DNA from: Aquipuribacter hungaricus
GTDB lineage: Bacteria > Actinomycetota > Actinomycetes > Actinomycetales > JBBAYJ01
DNA length: 64,000 nt
NCBI RefSeq assembly: GCF_037860755.1
Contig: NZ_JBBEOI010000003.1
Coordinates: 1-64,000 of the forward strand
Direction of reading: 5' to 3'
Below, one piece after another: positions 34,426 to 43,457 of the stretch (its first letter is position 1; each line of letters opens with the position of its first letter). The notes under the pieces were generated by a model. The model did no database searches and was not told the origin of the DNA. It saw nothing but the letters and a program-made list of their open reading frames with translations. Made by a program: the position numbers and the translations under genes.

Positions 34426-34683
34426 TTACGGGGTGGTCAGGTCCAGCTCGTTCGCCTTGGTGGTGAACTTGCCGATGACGATGGCGCCGATGGCGACGGC
34501 GGCCCCGACGACCAGGGCGGTGATCAGCAGCCACTCCACGATTGACGCGCCGTCGTCCTTCATCTGGGTCATGCGACGGGTCCGAACGCTCAGCGCGCCC
34601 AGGAGGGCGGGCAGGAGCAAGGTCGCCGTGACCGCCAGGGCCAGGCCCGGCTGGGTGCGGGTGGTACGGGTGGTGGTGCGCAT
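34426..34683 (-). CDS. flp: Flp-type major pilin
   Basis: An 85-residue protein. A cytosolic basic leader carrying an extra hydrophobic stretch (ALAVTATLLLPALLGALSV) is followed by the class IVb prepilin signature MKDDGASIVEWLLITALVV, in which cleavage after Gly and the Glu at +5 are expected, and a short polar tail. The mature pilin would be about 40 residues, as usual for Flp. ATG 34683 has GAGAGGAAC upstream; a start at the internal MTQMKDD would remove the unusual leader helix. Confidence 0.85.
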   Translation of the reverse strand: MRTTTRTTRTQPGLALAVTATLLLPALLGALSVRTRRMTQMKDDGASIVEWLLITALVVGAAVAIGAIVIGKFTTKANELDLTTP

Positions 34684-34749
34684 GAGGCGTTCCTCTCGTC
34701 AGGTGCGTGTCGGCGGGGCGCGGTGCAGGGAGCGGGGTAGGTCGCGGGC

Positions 34750-35667
34750 TCAGAGGCTCATGACGGCCGCGAGGGCGGGGTAGGCGATCAAGATCATGTA
34801 GGCGGCGGCGAGCAGGATTTGTCCGAGGACGAGGGTCTGGCTGCGGGCGTTGGCATGGCCGTGCAACTCGATCCGCTGCCGCTCGCGCAGCGCCTCGGCC
34901 TTGGCGCGCAAGGTGGCCTCGGTCTGGGCGCCGGTGGCCTCGACCAGGCTCAGCTGGGATGCAAGCTCAGTGAGCTCGGGCACGGCGATGTCCTCACCGA
35001 GGTGTCCGAGGCCGACCGCCGGGGAGTCACCAGATAGCCGGGCGCTGCTCAGGGCGTCCCGCAGCCGGCGCCACCCGTACCCGGAGCCGACGTGGGACGC
35101 GTCGCGCAGGGCCTCTGCCACCCCGGAGCCGCTTGCGACCCGCATCGACACCAGCTCCAGGTAGGAGGTGAGGGTGGTGACGAAGGTGCGACGCAGCCGC
35201 GCTGCACGGCTGCGGACCCGCAGGTTCGGCACCATCACGGCCGCGGCGACGGCCAGCAGCACGACCCACCCGGCGGCCAGCCACGGCACGCCGAGCACGG
35301 TGGCCGCGGCCAGCAGGGGCAGGGGGGTCAAGACCAGGGCGCCGATCCCGAGCAGGGCCTGCCGGGCGGCGTGGGTCTGCGGCTCCACCCCAAGCAGGTC
35401 CAGGTCCGCGCGCACCGACGCGTCGGTGACCCGGTTCGCCAGCGAGCCGATGTGACGACGCAGCACACTCTCGAAGGCATCGACTCGGCCCGAGAGCCCA
35501 GCCACGGCCACCGGCTGGGACCGCTGGAACATGGCGGCGCTACCGGCTGTCCCCGCGCCCTCGACGCGGCGCACCTGGGCGATGAGGCTCGGGCGGAACC
35601 GCGCCCAGCTGAGCAGCAGCAGCAGACCTGCGCCGAACAGGGCGCCGGCGGTGGCAGCGGCGATCAC
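34750..35667 (-). CDS. tadC: TadC-like pilus platform protein
   Basis: A 305-residue type II secretion F-like protein. N-terminal helix (1-20), a pair of helices (about 100-145), the GspF-type cytosolic core (LELVSMRVASGSGVAEALRD, LTELASQLSLVEATGAQTEATLRAKAEALRERQR) and two C-terminal helices. It would form the inner-membrane platform with TadB. Overlaps TadB by four bases. Confidence 0.9.
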   Translation of the reverse strand: MIAAATAGALFGAGLLLLLSWARFRPSLIAQVRRVEGAGTAGSAAMFQRSQPVAVAGLSGRVDAFESVLRRHIGSLANRVTDASVRADLDLLGVEPQTHAARQALLGIGALVLTPLPLLAAATVLGVPWLAAGWVVLLAVAAAVMVPNLRVRSRAARLRRTFVTTLTSYLELVSMRVASGSGVAEALRDASHVGSGYGWRRLRDALSSARLSGDSPAVGLGHLGEDIAVPELTELASQLSLVEATGAQTEATLRAKAEALRERQRIELHGHANARSQTLVLGQILLAAAYMILIAYPALAAVMSL

Positions 35668-36548
35668 CGGGCGCCGCCGCTGACGGGCTGGCCGCGTTCG
35701 GCTGGGCTGCTGATAAGGAATCGGTCCGGTGTGGCGTACTGCGACAGGCTGCGGATCACGGTGAGACCGGCCGCGAGCAGGGCCACCACCAGGGTCAGGA
35801 CCGCCTGCCCGGTGGCGGTGGCGTAGGGGGCGGCGTAGTCGCGGGCGAACACCGCCATGAGGATCATGACCGCCACGGTGGCGATCATGATCAAGCTGAC
35901 GGCCCGGCGGGTGGAGCGGCGGTCGGACTCCACCGTTCGCCGGGTCTCGACTTCTCGACGCGTGGCCGCAGCCAGCCCCGTCAGGGCCGTCTTCAGCTCG
36001 CGGCCCTGCGCGCGGTAGTTGAGCACCAACGCCGCGATGGCCTGGTCAGCGATCGGGTCGTTCAGCTCGTCCGCGAGCCGGCGCAGCACTACCTCGACGG
36101 GCTCCCGGGCCGCCATCCTGGCCGTGAGCTCCTGCAAGGGCCCCGCGATGGCGGGGTGGGCCCGGGCCGATGCGGCCGGCAACGCCTCCGGCAGGCCCCG
36201 ACTCGTTGCCACGGCGTCGCGGAGGGCCTCCACCCACGAGGCCAGCGCCTCCAGGCGAGCGATGGTGGCGCGCTGCTCCGCCGCGGCTCCGAACATCGCC
36301 GGCCAGACGATCACCGCGGCGCCAGAAGCGACAGCGACGGGCACCCATCGGGTGGCCACCAGCACTACCAGCCCGAGAACAACCCCCACCAGGATGCGGA
36401 CCCCGGCCGGCCCCGACAGCAGCACGCGCAAGCGGACCAGCGGCCCCGGCTGCCCGTCGGGACGCACCGAAGCGGGCACCACGAGCAGCCACAGGGCGGT
36501 GCCGATCACCGCGCCGGCGAGCACGGCCGCCGCCAGCTGCCAGCTCAC
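35664..36548 (-). CDS. tadB: TadB-like pilus platform protein
   Basis: A 294-residue protein with helices at about 5-25, 45-90 and 215-270 and a GspF-type core (LEALASWVEALRDAVATSRGLPEALP, LADELNDPIADQAIAALVL). Start GTG 36548 lies in the stop of TadA (GTGA). A longer upstream frame is Arg/Pro-rich noise. Confidence 0.9.
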   Translation of the reverse strand: MSWQLAAAVLAGAVIGTALWLLVVPASVRPDGQPGPLVRLRVLLSGPAGVRILVGVVLGLVVLVATRWVPVAVASGAAVIVWPAMFGAAAEQRATIARLEALASWVEALRDAVATSRGLPEALPAASARAHPAIAGPLQELTARMAAREPVEVVLRRLADELNDPIADQAIAALVLNYRAQGRELKTALTGLAAATRREVETRRTVESDRRSTRRAVSLIMIATVAVMILMAVFARDYAAPYATATGQAVLTLVVALLAAGLTVIRSLSQYATPDRFLISSPAERGQPVSGGAR

Positions 36549-38002
36549 CAGACACCCCCGCTGCGCAGCTGGTCCGGACCCTCGCCAGGACCAGGGTGCC
36601 GGTCGTCGCCTCGGTGGTCCTCGCCGCGGTAGTCGTCGCCCCGGTAGTCGTCGAGGTGGTGCACGGTGTCCTGCCAACCGCAGGCACGCAGTGCGGCGGT
36701 GCGCTCCGGGGACACCGCGGCCGCGGGGACGGCCAGGCGGTGGCCCGGAGGGGCGTGGAAGACCTCGTCGGTGACGACCTGCTGGCCGTCGAAGGGGCCG
36801 ATCTCAACGATCGAGGACACGTAGTGGGCGGTACGGCCGTCGGGCAGGGCCTCTCGGTGCATGTGCACCACGAAGTCCACCGCGGCGGCGGTGAGCTCCA
36901 GGGCCTCGGTCCGGCTCATCCCGCCCCGAGAGGCGTACAGCGCGATCCGGGACGGGACGGCGCGGGCAGAGCGGGCGTGGATGGTGGTGAAGCCGCCATC
37001 GTTGCCCTGAGTCATCGCCTCGAGCATGTCCTTGATCTCCGGGCCCATCACCTCCCCAACGATGATCCGGTCGGGGTTGATGCGCCGGGACGTCTCGACG
37101 GCGTCGGCCAAGGTGATGGCGCCGCGCCCCTCGGCGTTGGGCTTGCGCTCCTCCAGCGCCAGGCAGTCGGGGTGGGCCACCGGGTCGCGATCGAGGCCGA
37201 GCTCGGGGAAGTGCTCCACGGTCACGATCCGCTCTTCCGGCGGGATCTGCCCCGCCAGAGCTCGGAGCAGGACCGTCTTCCCGGACCGGGTCTGCCCACT
37301 GATCAGAACGTTCATCCGGGCGGCGACCACCGCCTCGAGGAACTTCTGCACCCGGTGGTCGAAGTCACCCATGACGCGCAGGTCGTCGAGGCTGACCTTC
37401 TTACGGTTCGCCAGGCGGATGGACACGAACGGGCGTGGGGAACAGCCCATGCCGCCGACGAGGCGTGACCCGTCGGGCAGGGCCATCTCGATCTTCCAGT
37501 TGGTGACATCCCACGGCTTGGAGGACGTGCCGCCGTACGCGGCAGCGTTCCGCACCCACTCCACCAGTTCTTCGTCGGAGTCCGCGACGGGTGAGCCTGG
37601 ACGCTTCACCCCGTCGATCGAGGTCAGCCAGACCGAGTCGTAGCCGTTGATGTTGATCTCGGAAAGGTTCGGGTCCTCGAGCAACTTCTGCAGCCGACCG
37701 AGTCCGAACAGAACCGCGAACGCCGCGGCCAGGATCGCGTCGTCCTCGCTCTCCGCGGGCAACGGCACCCCGGCGTCGACCTGCTCGTGCCGCCGGTCGG
37801 ACAGGGCCGCGATCAGCAGGGAACGGCCCATCCGACGCTCGTCGTCGTGGCTGAGCTCCGGCTCCCCCGCGTCGAGACGGCGACGCCGCTCTGCGGCCAT
37901 CTGCATGACCACGACGCCACGCAGGCGGCTCACCAGGGCGTGGTCCACCTCGAGGGTCATGCCGCTGTCGGCCTCGTCGGGCCGTGGGCGCGTGGGGTTC
38001 AC
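36545..38002 (-). CDS. tadA: TadA/CpaF pilus-assembly ATPase
   Basis: A 485-residue secretion ATPase. The N-terminal domain ends in LLEDPNLSEININGYDSVW. Walker A is GQTRSGKT (236-243), the Asp box is near VTVEHFPELGLDRD, Walker B is NPDRIIVGEVMGPE, and the His box is GGFTTIHARSA. All ATPase elements are intact. It would drive Flp pilin polymerisation. The tail has DYRGDDYRGEDHRG repeats. GTG start overlaps the CpaE-like gene stop. Confidence 0.95.
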   Translation of the reverse strand: MNPTRPRPDEADSGMTLEVDHALVSRLRGVVVMQMAAERRRRLDAGEPELSHDDERRMGRSLLIAALSDRRHEQVDAGVPLPAESEDDAILAAAFAVLFGLGRLQKLLEDPNLSEININGYDSVWLTSIDGVKRPGSPVADSDEELVEWVRNAAAYGGTSSKPWDVTNWKIEMALPDGSRLVGGMGCSPRPFVSIRLANRKKVSLDDLRVMGDFDHRVQKFLEAVVAARMNVLISGQTRSGKTVLLRALAGQIPPEERIVTVEHFPELGLDRDPVAHPDCLALEERKPNAEGRGAITLADAVETSRRINPDRIIVGEVMGPEIKDMLEAMTQGNDGGFTTIHARSARAVPSRIALYASRGGMSRTEALELTAAAVDFVVHMHREALPDGRTAHYVSSIVEIGPFDGQQVVTDEVFHAPPGHRLAVPAAAVSPERTAALRACGWQDTVHHLDDYRGDDYRGEDHRGDDRHPGPGEGPDQLRSGGVW

Positions 38003-38856
38003 GACTGCACCTGCGGGACGCCGTTGATCGCCTGGGCCTGGCCCACCAAGGTGGCGGCAACATCGCGGGCGGTCTTGAGCAGTGGCGAGCGGTCCAGGCC
38101 GCGCCCGCTCGGCGACATGCCGGTGAGTGCGGCGGCGGTGCGGGGGTCGTGGGCCAGGACCCCGACGACCGGCACGTCCTGCAGGCCGGGCGTCTCCTTG
38201 AGGACGTCACTGACCTGTCGCTGGTGCGCCTTCCGACTGCCGGGGCTGCTCGGATCGTCGACGACCAGGACTGTCACTCGGTCCAGACCCGACCCGGACC
38301 TCGGGGTCTCATTCATCACCCGGGCGGCCACGCCCAGGCCGTGGCGGGCGTGCGCGACCCCTGACACTGTCGGCCTGGTCACCAGCACCACCAGGTCCGC
38401 ACGCTGCAGCACCGCCGCAGCCGCTGACGACCGGGACAGCAGCCGCCCGCAGTCCGCGATCACATCCACCACGCGCGACACCCCTGCGCCGTGGGTCTCG
38501 TCCGGGTCGGTCAGGTTGCTGAGCAGGTCGGCGATCGTGCCCCAGGCGCCGCCCATCGCTTCGGCTTGCTCGGGCGCCGGCGGGCCCACGAGCACCGGGA
38601 GGCCGCCCTCGAGTTGCTGCACGTGGTCCCACACCCGGCGGTGACCTCCGGCGACCCCGCGGCTGGAGGTGGCCAGGGACACCATGCCCAGGCCCTGGAC
38701 CAGGGGGCCGCGGCTGCCAGTGGCCCGCCAGGGCAGGTCCGCCCCGGCGGGGTCGCACTCGGCCAGCAGCACCGGCCGGGGCCACCCCAGGGCCAGCACC
38801 AGGCTCGAGGTCGTGACCCCAGGCGCTCCCTTGTCGGCTACCACCGCGATCAGCAC
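37999..38856 (-). CDS. CpaE/MinD-like protein of the Tad operon
   Basis: A 285-residue SIMIBI-fold protein. The P-loop region VVADKGAPGVTTSSLVLALGW keeps the first Lys but has Val-Thr-Thr in place of Gly-Lys-Thr, as in many actinobacterial CpaE-like proteins. DLVVLVTRPTVSGVAHARHGL and VLVVDDPSSPG fit the fold. In Tad systems it helps place the machine. GTG 38856 is chosen because AGGGGTGAG precedes it; upstream in-frame sequence overlaps the SAF gene. Confidence 0.85.
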   Translation of the reverse strand: MLIAVVADKGAPGVTTSSLVLALGWPRPVLLAECDPAGADLPWRATGSRGPLVQGLGMVSLATSSRGVAGGHRRVWDHVQQLEGGLPVLVGPPAPEQAEAMGGAWGTIADLLSNLTDPDETHGAGVSRVVDVIADCGRLLSRSSAAAAVLQRADLVVLVTRPTVSGVAHARHGLGVAARVMNETPRSGSGLDRVTVLVVDDPSSPGSRKAHQRQVSDVLKETPGLQDVPVVGVLAHDPRTAAALTGMSPSGRGLDRSPLLKTARDVAATLVGQAQAINGVPQVQS

Positions 38857-38860
38857 GAGC

Positions 38861-39634
38861 TCACCCCTGACCTTCGTCGTCGGCGCCGTCAGTGCTGCCG
38901 TCGTTCGTGTCGCCGCTGGCGCGGTCGTCCGTGGTCGAGGCGACAGGAAGCATGGCGAGGGTGGTGCGGCCGGCGGCGGCCGCGGCGGCAACCGCGGGTG
39001 CGTCGTCGCGGTCCACGGCGACGGTGACCAGCCAGGCGCCGGAGGCGTCCGCGGTCACCGACAGCACGAGCGCCTCCGGCACGAGCACCGTGCCAGTCGG
39101 GTCCTGGACCGCGGCGTCAGCCGCCGCGGGGACCTGGACGATCTCCACCAGCCGGTCCGAGGTGAGCTCGGCGGCCGGCAGCTGCCCCGCGCTGAGCGCA
39201 AGGCCGAGAGCGACCTTGCCCTCCCCCGGCGGGGGCGCCGGGTCGACCATGTCGGCGTGCAGCAACGCCCCGGCGGGTATGCGGGTGGTGGCGCTCTGCC
39301 CGAGCAAGAGGCGCGCGTCCGATCCGGCAACTCCCGCGACACCGCCCGAGATCTCCGCCGCGGTCAGGTCCGCGGCACTGATGACGGTCCCCACCGGGAT
39401 GTCCCGCGCGGCGACGACCACCTGGGTCCGGTCGTCCCCCGCCAGGTACAGCGCGGCACCGATCGCCGCGCCAGCCACGATCAGCAGCACGGCGAGCACC
39501 GCACGGCTGCTGGACCGGCCGTGCGGCCGCGGGGCCCGGATCGTCGGTGACGGCCCCGGCGTGCGCGAGCCGCCACCTGCCGACGGTGCCACCCGGGGAC
39601 GGGCCTGGGGCGAGGACGAGGTCGCAGACGACAT
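38861..39634 (-). CDS. CpaB/RcpC-like SAF-domain protein
   Basis: A 257-residue protein: cytosolic Pro/Ser-rich head, one membrane helix (about 45-67), then an SAF domain (VVVAARDIPVGTVISAADLT; SATTRIPAGALLHADMV). A second part carries LVEIVQVP and ALVLSVTADAS. CpaB-type proteins sit in the Tad apparatus; in Gram-positives they probably span the wall region. The tail is acidic. Confidence 0.88.
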   Translation of the reverse strand: MSSATSSSPQARPRVAPSAGGGSRTPGPSPTIRAPRPHGRSSSRAVLAVLLIVAGAAIGAALYLAGDDRTQVVVAARDIPVGTVISAADLTAAEISGGVAGVAGSDARLLLGQSATTRIPAGALLHADMVDPAPPPGEGKVALGLALSAGQLPAAELTSDRLVEIVQVPAAADAAVQDPTGTVLVPEALVLSVTADASGAWLVTVAVDRDDAPAVAAAAAAGRTTLAMLPVASTTDDRASGDTNDGSTDGADDEGQG

Positions 39635-39718
39635 GAGCTGCAGGGCCTTCCTTCCGGTCGAGGTGGAGGCTGGGGTGACTCAGGAGCCGTGCCGTGCTGT
39701 CCGAGGGGTGGGCCGTCC

Positions 39719-40591
39719 TCAGTCGACGGTGGTGACGATGGCCTGGCGCTCGTACACCGGGACGTCCTGCGTGGCGGTCATGGTGAAGGGGTCCAACGTG
39801 CCGCCGCTGCCGCCGCTGCCGACCCAGCTGACGCGCCACACCACCTGAACCTCGGCCTGCTCGTCGGCGTCGGCCTGGCGGTAGGTGTGCGAGCACGACC
39901 CTCGCTCGTAGTCGTCCATCCCCCGGACCCACGCGAAGCCCAAGCCCACGCACTCGGTCCGCTCGCCGACACCGGTCACCCAGGTCGAGGACACCGGCTC
40001 CGCGGTCACCTCCGCCCACACCGAACCCACCGCGGTGCGCTGCGTCAGCGAGTCGCCGTTAGTCACCCACCACCAGGTCGGCAGGTTCACCAGCGCCGGG
40101 TTGCCGTTCGCTCCGTCTGGGTTCACGCCGACGGTTGGGGTGGGCAGCTGCAGCGAGTTCCTGGCCTCCTGGGCCAGCATCGCGGGGGTGACCGCGGGCA
40201 CCCCCGCCGGGCCCGCGCCGTCACCGGCCGGCACCCACAGCACCGTCCGGCCACCACCCGAGGCGGTGCAGTCCCGACTGACGTACGACCCGTCGGTTCG
40301 CTGAACGTTGTCGACACCGCCGTCGTCCGGGGACCGCAGCCCGGCGGCCAAGGCCTGCTCCGGGGTCAGCGCCGTGTACGTGCACGCCGGCGCACCACCT
40401 CCCCCGCCACTACCGGCCTGCACGGCGCCACCACCCTGCGCCTCGGACCCCGGAGACCCTGGTGCTGTCACGACGGTCTCTACCTGGTCGTCAGTGCCAC
40501 GTCGCCCAACCTGAGGCTCAGCAAACGCCGGCGCGATCGGCAGCAAAGCAGTCGACAGCACGACAGCCGCACCGAGCATGAACTTCCGCAT
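39719..40591 (-). CDS. Secreted Tad-locus protein
   Basis: A 290-residue protein with a clear signal peptide (MRKFMLGAAVVLSTALLPIAPAFA). The mature part has paired Cys residues (ACTYTALTP, SRDCTASGG, RTECVGLG, GSCSHTY), a Trp-rich segment (LPTWWWVTNG) and ends near YERQAIVTT. Secreted proteins with a WWW-type segment occur in actinobacterial Tad loci; I do not know a function. Its ATG shares one base with the stop of the lipoprotein gene (TGATG). Confidence 0.7.
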   Translation of the reverse strand: MRKFMLGAAVVLSTALLPIAPAFAEPQVGRRGTDDQVETVVTAPGSPGSEAQGGGAVQAGSGGGGGAPACTYTALTPEQALAAGLRSPDDGGVDNVQRTDGSYVSRDCTASGGGRTVLWVPAGDGAGPAGVPAVTPAMLAQEARNSLQLPTPTVGVNPDGANGNPALVNLPTWWWVTNGDSLTQRTAVGSVWAEVTAEPVSSTWVTGVGERTECVGLGFAWVRGMDDYERGSCSHTYRQADADEQAEVQVVWRVSWVGSGGSGGTLDPFTMTATQDVPVYERQAIVTTVD

Positions 40592-41178
40592 CAGCAGAAC
40601 ACATCCGCCGGTTCGGGCGAGGTGGTCCCGGAGACCTTCCAGGTGCCGTCCACTCGCTGGAGGGTCTGTTCAACCGAGTCCTCGGCCATGCCGATGAGCA
40701 GCACTTCTCCGGTCTCGATGTCTTTCCGAACAGCTCCCCTGGTGTCCTGGCAGTCGTGGACCACCGCTGTGTCGCCGTCGATGGACGCGACGGTCGGGTT
40801 GCGCAGCACCGGCGACCCTTCGGAGATCTCTCCCGCGAGGAAGTCCGCCTTGATGGCGCCGTTGGCCTGTTCGAACTGCGCGCCGGTAGCGACAGGGGCC
40901 AGGTAGTCCTGCGATCGAGGCGGGTCCGCCTGTGCCTGGTCGAGCGCGGCCCAGAAGGCGCGGTAGGCGTCGAGGACGGCCTGCTCATCGGCGGACACCT
41001 CGGCGATGCTGGCGCTGGGGGCGGCGCTGCTCGGCGAGGGGCCCGGGTCCGCGGCGCTAGGGGTGGCGGTGGGGTCCTGGAGATCCAGACCCTCCCCCTG
41101 ATCGGTCGTGCATCCGGCCAGGACGACGGCGAAGCTCAAGGCCACCGCAGCCGTCGCGCAGCTGATGTTCCGCTTCAT
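40591..41178 (-). CDS. Lipoprotein, first gene of the Tad operon
   Basis: A 195-residue protein with a lipoprotein signal (MKRNISCATAAVALSFAVVLAGC, lipobox VLAGC), a Ser/Pro linker, and an NTF2-like domain (ADEQAVLDAYRAFWAALDQAQ to VDGTWKVSG). ATG 41178 has GTAGGGGTCC upstream. The 218-bp gap to the XRE gene (41179-41396) must hold the operon promoter; a TAGAGT element at minus-strand 41218 is only a weak candidate. Confidence 0.85.
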   Translation of the reverse strand: MKRNISCATAAVALSFAVVLAGCTTDQGEGLDLQDPTATPSAADPGPSPSSAAPSASIAEVSADEQAVLDAYRAFWAALDQAQADPPRSQDYLAPVATGAQFEQANGAIKADFLAGEISEGSPVLRNPTVASIDGDTAVVHDCQDTRGAVRKDIETGEVLLIGMAEDSVEQTLQRVDGTWKVSGTTSPEPADVFC

Positions 41179-41396
41179 CGGACCCCTACCCCCCCGGTGC
41201 GTCATGAACTCTCCGACTCTAGCCACGGGCCGGTATGACCCGGCCGTCGCTGTCCTCAAGGTGGTCACACCCTGCGGACGGTCACCAGCCCCGATAGACG
41301 ATCCACTCACACTAGCGCGTCCGGATCGAAACGTCACCGGTCTACCTGCGCAGCCGTGCGCAGGTCCTGGGCCGCCCGGGTGCCCGACCCCTGAGG

Positions 41397-41861
41397 TCAG
41401 AGCTCGGGAGGCGTGCTCGACTCGGCCTGCTCGCCGGGGCCGGCTGCCCGAGCCAAAGCTTGGTGGACGCGCTCGACCGGAACGCCCAGCACCTGCGCCA
41501 GCAACTCGACGCTCTCGCCCCGGGGGGGCCTGGTGAAGCGGCCGGACTCCCAGCGCGCGAGGGTGGGCACGGAGACGTGGACGTGGTCCGCGAGCTCGCG
41601 AGCACTCAGGCCGGCAACGACCCGGAGCTCCCGCAGATCCAGGAACTCTCTCGCCTCGAGCAGCTGCTCGACCGGAACCTGGAGCACCTCCGCGAGGCGC
41701 TGGATGAAGTGGGGACGCGGCACGGCAGCGCCCCGCTCCCAGCTGGCGATCCGCTCCCCGCCTGCGACCTCGATCCGACGAGCCAGCTCGTGCTGGGTCA
41801 GCCCCGCCGCCACCCGCGCCGCGCGCAGCGCACCCGGACGTAGGCCCGGGGTGCTGTCCAC
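41397..41861 (-). CDS. Double XRE-type helix-turn-helix regulator
   Basis: A 154-residue protein with two tandem Cro/C1-type domains: residues 8-65 (RVAAGLTQHELARRIEVAGGERIASWERG) and 70-135 (ELRVVAGLSARELADHVHVSVPTLARWESG). Two DNA-binding domains on one chain suggest recognition of a long or repeated operator. It lies just upstream of the Tad operon on the same strand, so control of that operon is likely but unproven. Confidence 0.85.
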   Translation of the reverse strand: MDSTPGLRPGALRAARVAAGLTQHELARRIEVAGGERIASWERGAAVPRPHFIQRLAEVLQVPVEQLLEAREFLDLRELRVVAGLSARELADHVHVSVPTLARWESGRFTRPPRGESVELLAQVLGVPVERVHQALARAAGPGEQAESSTPPEL

Positions 41862-41888
41862 GACCCGACCATAGAGCCGCCCGGCCGC

Positions 41889-43457
41889 TCATCGTGCCCA
41901 GGCCGCACTGGGCAGGGGCAGGACCATCTGCACGACCCGTTGCGCCTGACGGCGGGAGGCCGCCTGCCGCTCGGAGGTGGCGACGGCGGCGGGGCCCGCG
42001 GTGGAGCGCTCGAGCATCGACGTGGCCGACATGGCCGCGCCCGCCGCGGTGGTGGTGGTGTCTGCGGCGCTCACCAGGTCGACCCGCACCGGAGCCGTCA
42101 GGGCGACCGGTCGGTTGACCTGGACGTCGCGGGGGTCGACGGAGCTGGCCAGCTGCTCCGACCGCGGCGGTCTCGTGGCGGGAGAGGTGTCGTCCCGGCT
42201 GCGGTGCGCCGCGAGCACCGCGCGAGCCGGCGCGACCAACGTCGGGCTCCGCGCCGCGTCACCGACCACGTGCGCGAGATCGGCCGCCGCCGCCAGGCCC
42301 TCCTGCAGAGTGTGGGCGACGTCGCGGACGTCGACACGCTGGGCGATGGTCTGGGGGTCGGCCACGGTCGTCTTGTCGTGGGTGATCTCTAGCAGTGCCG
42401 CTTGAAGCTCCCCCGAGGCGGTGAGGAGGTCCTGGTCGACGCGACGCGTCGACGGAGACGTCAGGGCCTGCCAGCGGTCCGCGAGCCCTGACCATGCGGT
42501 CACCGTCGCCTCCACCGCGGGGGTGACGCGCTGGACGGTGGCGGCGTCCAGTTGGCCCGTGGCCTGCCCGGCCCGGACCACCACTCCGACGGCGCTGGCC
42601 AGGTCGGCCTGGGCTCTGGACACCACCCTGAGTGTCGCGGGGGTCGGAGCGTACGCCGCAGCACGGTGGGCTTGGATGTCCCAGCGCACCAGCGCCTCCG
42701 GCAACCGGCTCCCTCGAGGCGGCCCGTCGACGTGCTCGCCCACGCTCGCCCGCGCCAACCGTGGCCCCACGTGTGTGGTCAGCCGCTCGAACACATCGAG
42801 CCGGGCCAGCGCCTCCTGCCCGCGCGGGACAGCGCGCCTCACCTTGTCGTTCCGGGAGACGTGGCTGCGTACCGACTCGTCGTTGACGTGCCGGCGCACT
42901 GCGACACCGATCGCATGGGCGCTGACGTTCAGAACGTGCAGCACGCGGACCCGCGTCGCCTCCACGTCGGCCCGGACCTCCGCGCCGGGTGCGTGGGGAG
43001 ACTGCTGCGGGCGGTGGTAGCGCTCGATCAGGTCGGCTGCCCGCGTAAAGGTCTCCGCCATGTGCAGCAGCCGGGCGTCGGGTGGCCCATCGCCGGGCCA
43101 CCCGGTTCTGAGCTGGCTGCGGTGCATGGTCCGCGCGAGGGTGTCCAGGCGCGTCATCACCGCATGGTCCCGTTGACCGGACGCGGTCCACTCGGGGGCC
43201 GGCAGCGCCCGCCACAGCTCGCCGGCAGACTGCACCGTCTCCCCCCAGGTCCGCAGTAGCGCTAGGGCGTCGTCACCGGTGACGTCGTGGAGCAACGACC
43301 GTGACAGCCGGTCGGCCGAGCGGGCCAGCTCCCCGACGCTCCGCCGGTCGCTCGCCCATGCCTCGGGCACCCGATCGGCATCCCGGAGCCCACCAGGCGT
43401 CGGCCCGCCGGCCCTGAGCCTGCTGCTGCCCCCGGGGCCGTCGCTGCTGTCGTTCAC
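41889..43457 (-). CDS. Large helical protein of unknown function
   Basis: A 522-residue, almost wholly alpha-helical soluble protein with many Ala, Arg and Val and no signal peptide or membrane helix. The middle contains HMAETFTRAADLIERY and WDIQAHRAAAYAPTPATLRVV, which weakly resemble parts of the 471-residue protein at 57805-59220 (DLARASITAADAWR; DRAQTISPRDLTQLARTQARL). Both follow a smaller gene with a GTGA overlap, suggesting the same two-gene layout. No catalytic motif was seen. Confidence 0.7.
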   Translation of the reverse strand: MNDSSDGPGGSSRLRAGGPTPGGLRDADRVPEAWASDRRSVGELARSADRLSRSLLHDVTGDDALALLRTWGETVQSAGELWRALPAPEWTASGQRDHAVMTRLDTLARTMHRSQLRTGWPGDGPPDARLLHMAETFTRAADLIERYHRPQQSPHAPGAEVRADVEATRVRVLHVLNVSAHAIGVAVRRHVNDESVRSHVSRNDKVRRAVPRGQEALARLDVFERLTTHVGPRLARASVGEHVDGPPRGSRLPEALVRWDIQAHRAAAYAPTPATLRVVSRAQADLASAVGVVVRAGQATGQLDAATVQRVTPAVEATVTAWSGLADRWQALTSPSTRRVDQDLLTASGELQAALLEITHDKTTVADPQTIAQRVDVRDVAHTLQEGLAAAADLAHVVGDAARSPTLVAPARAVLAAHRSRDDTSPATRPPRSEQLASSVDPRDVQVNRPVALTAPVRVDLVSAADTTTTAAGAAMSATSMLERSTAGPAAVATSERQAASRRQAQRVVQMVLPLPSAAWAR

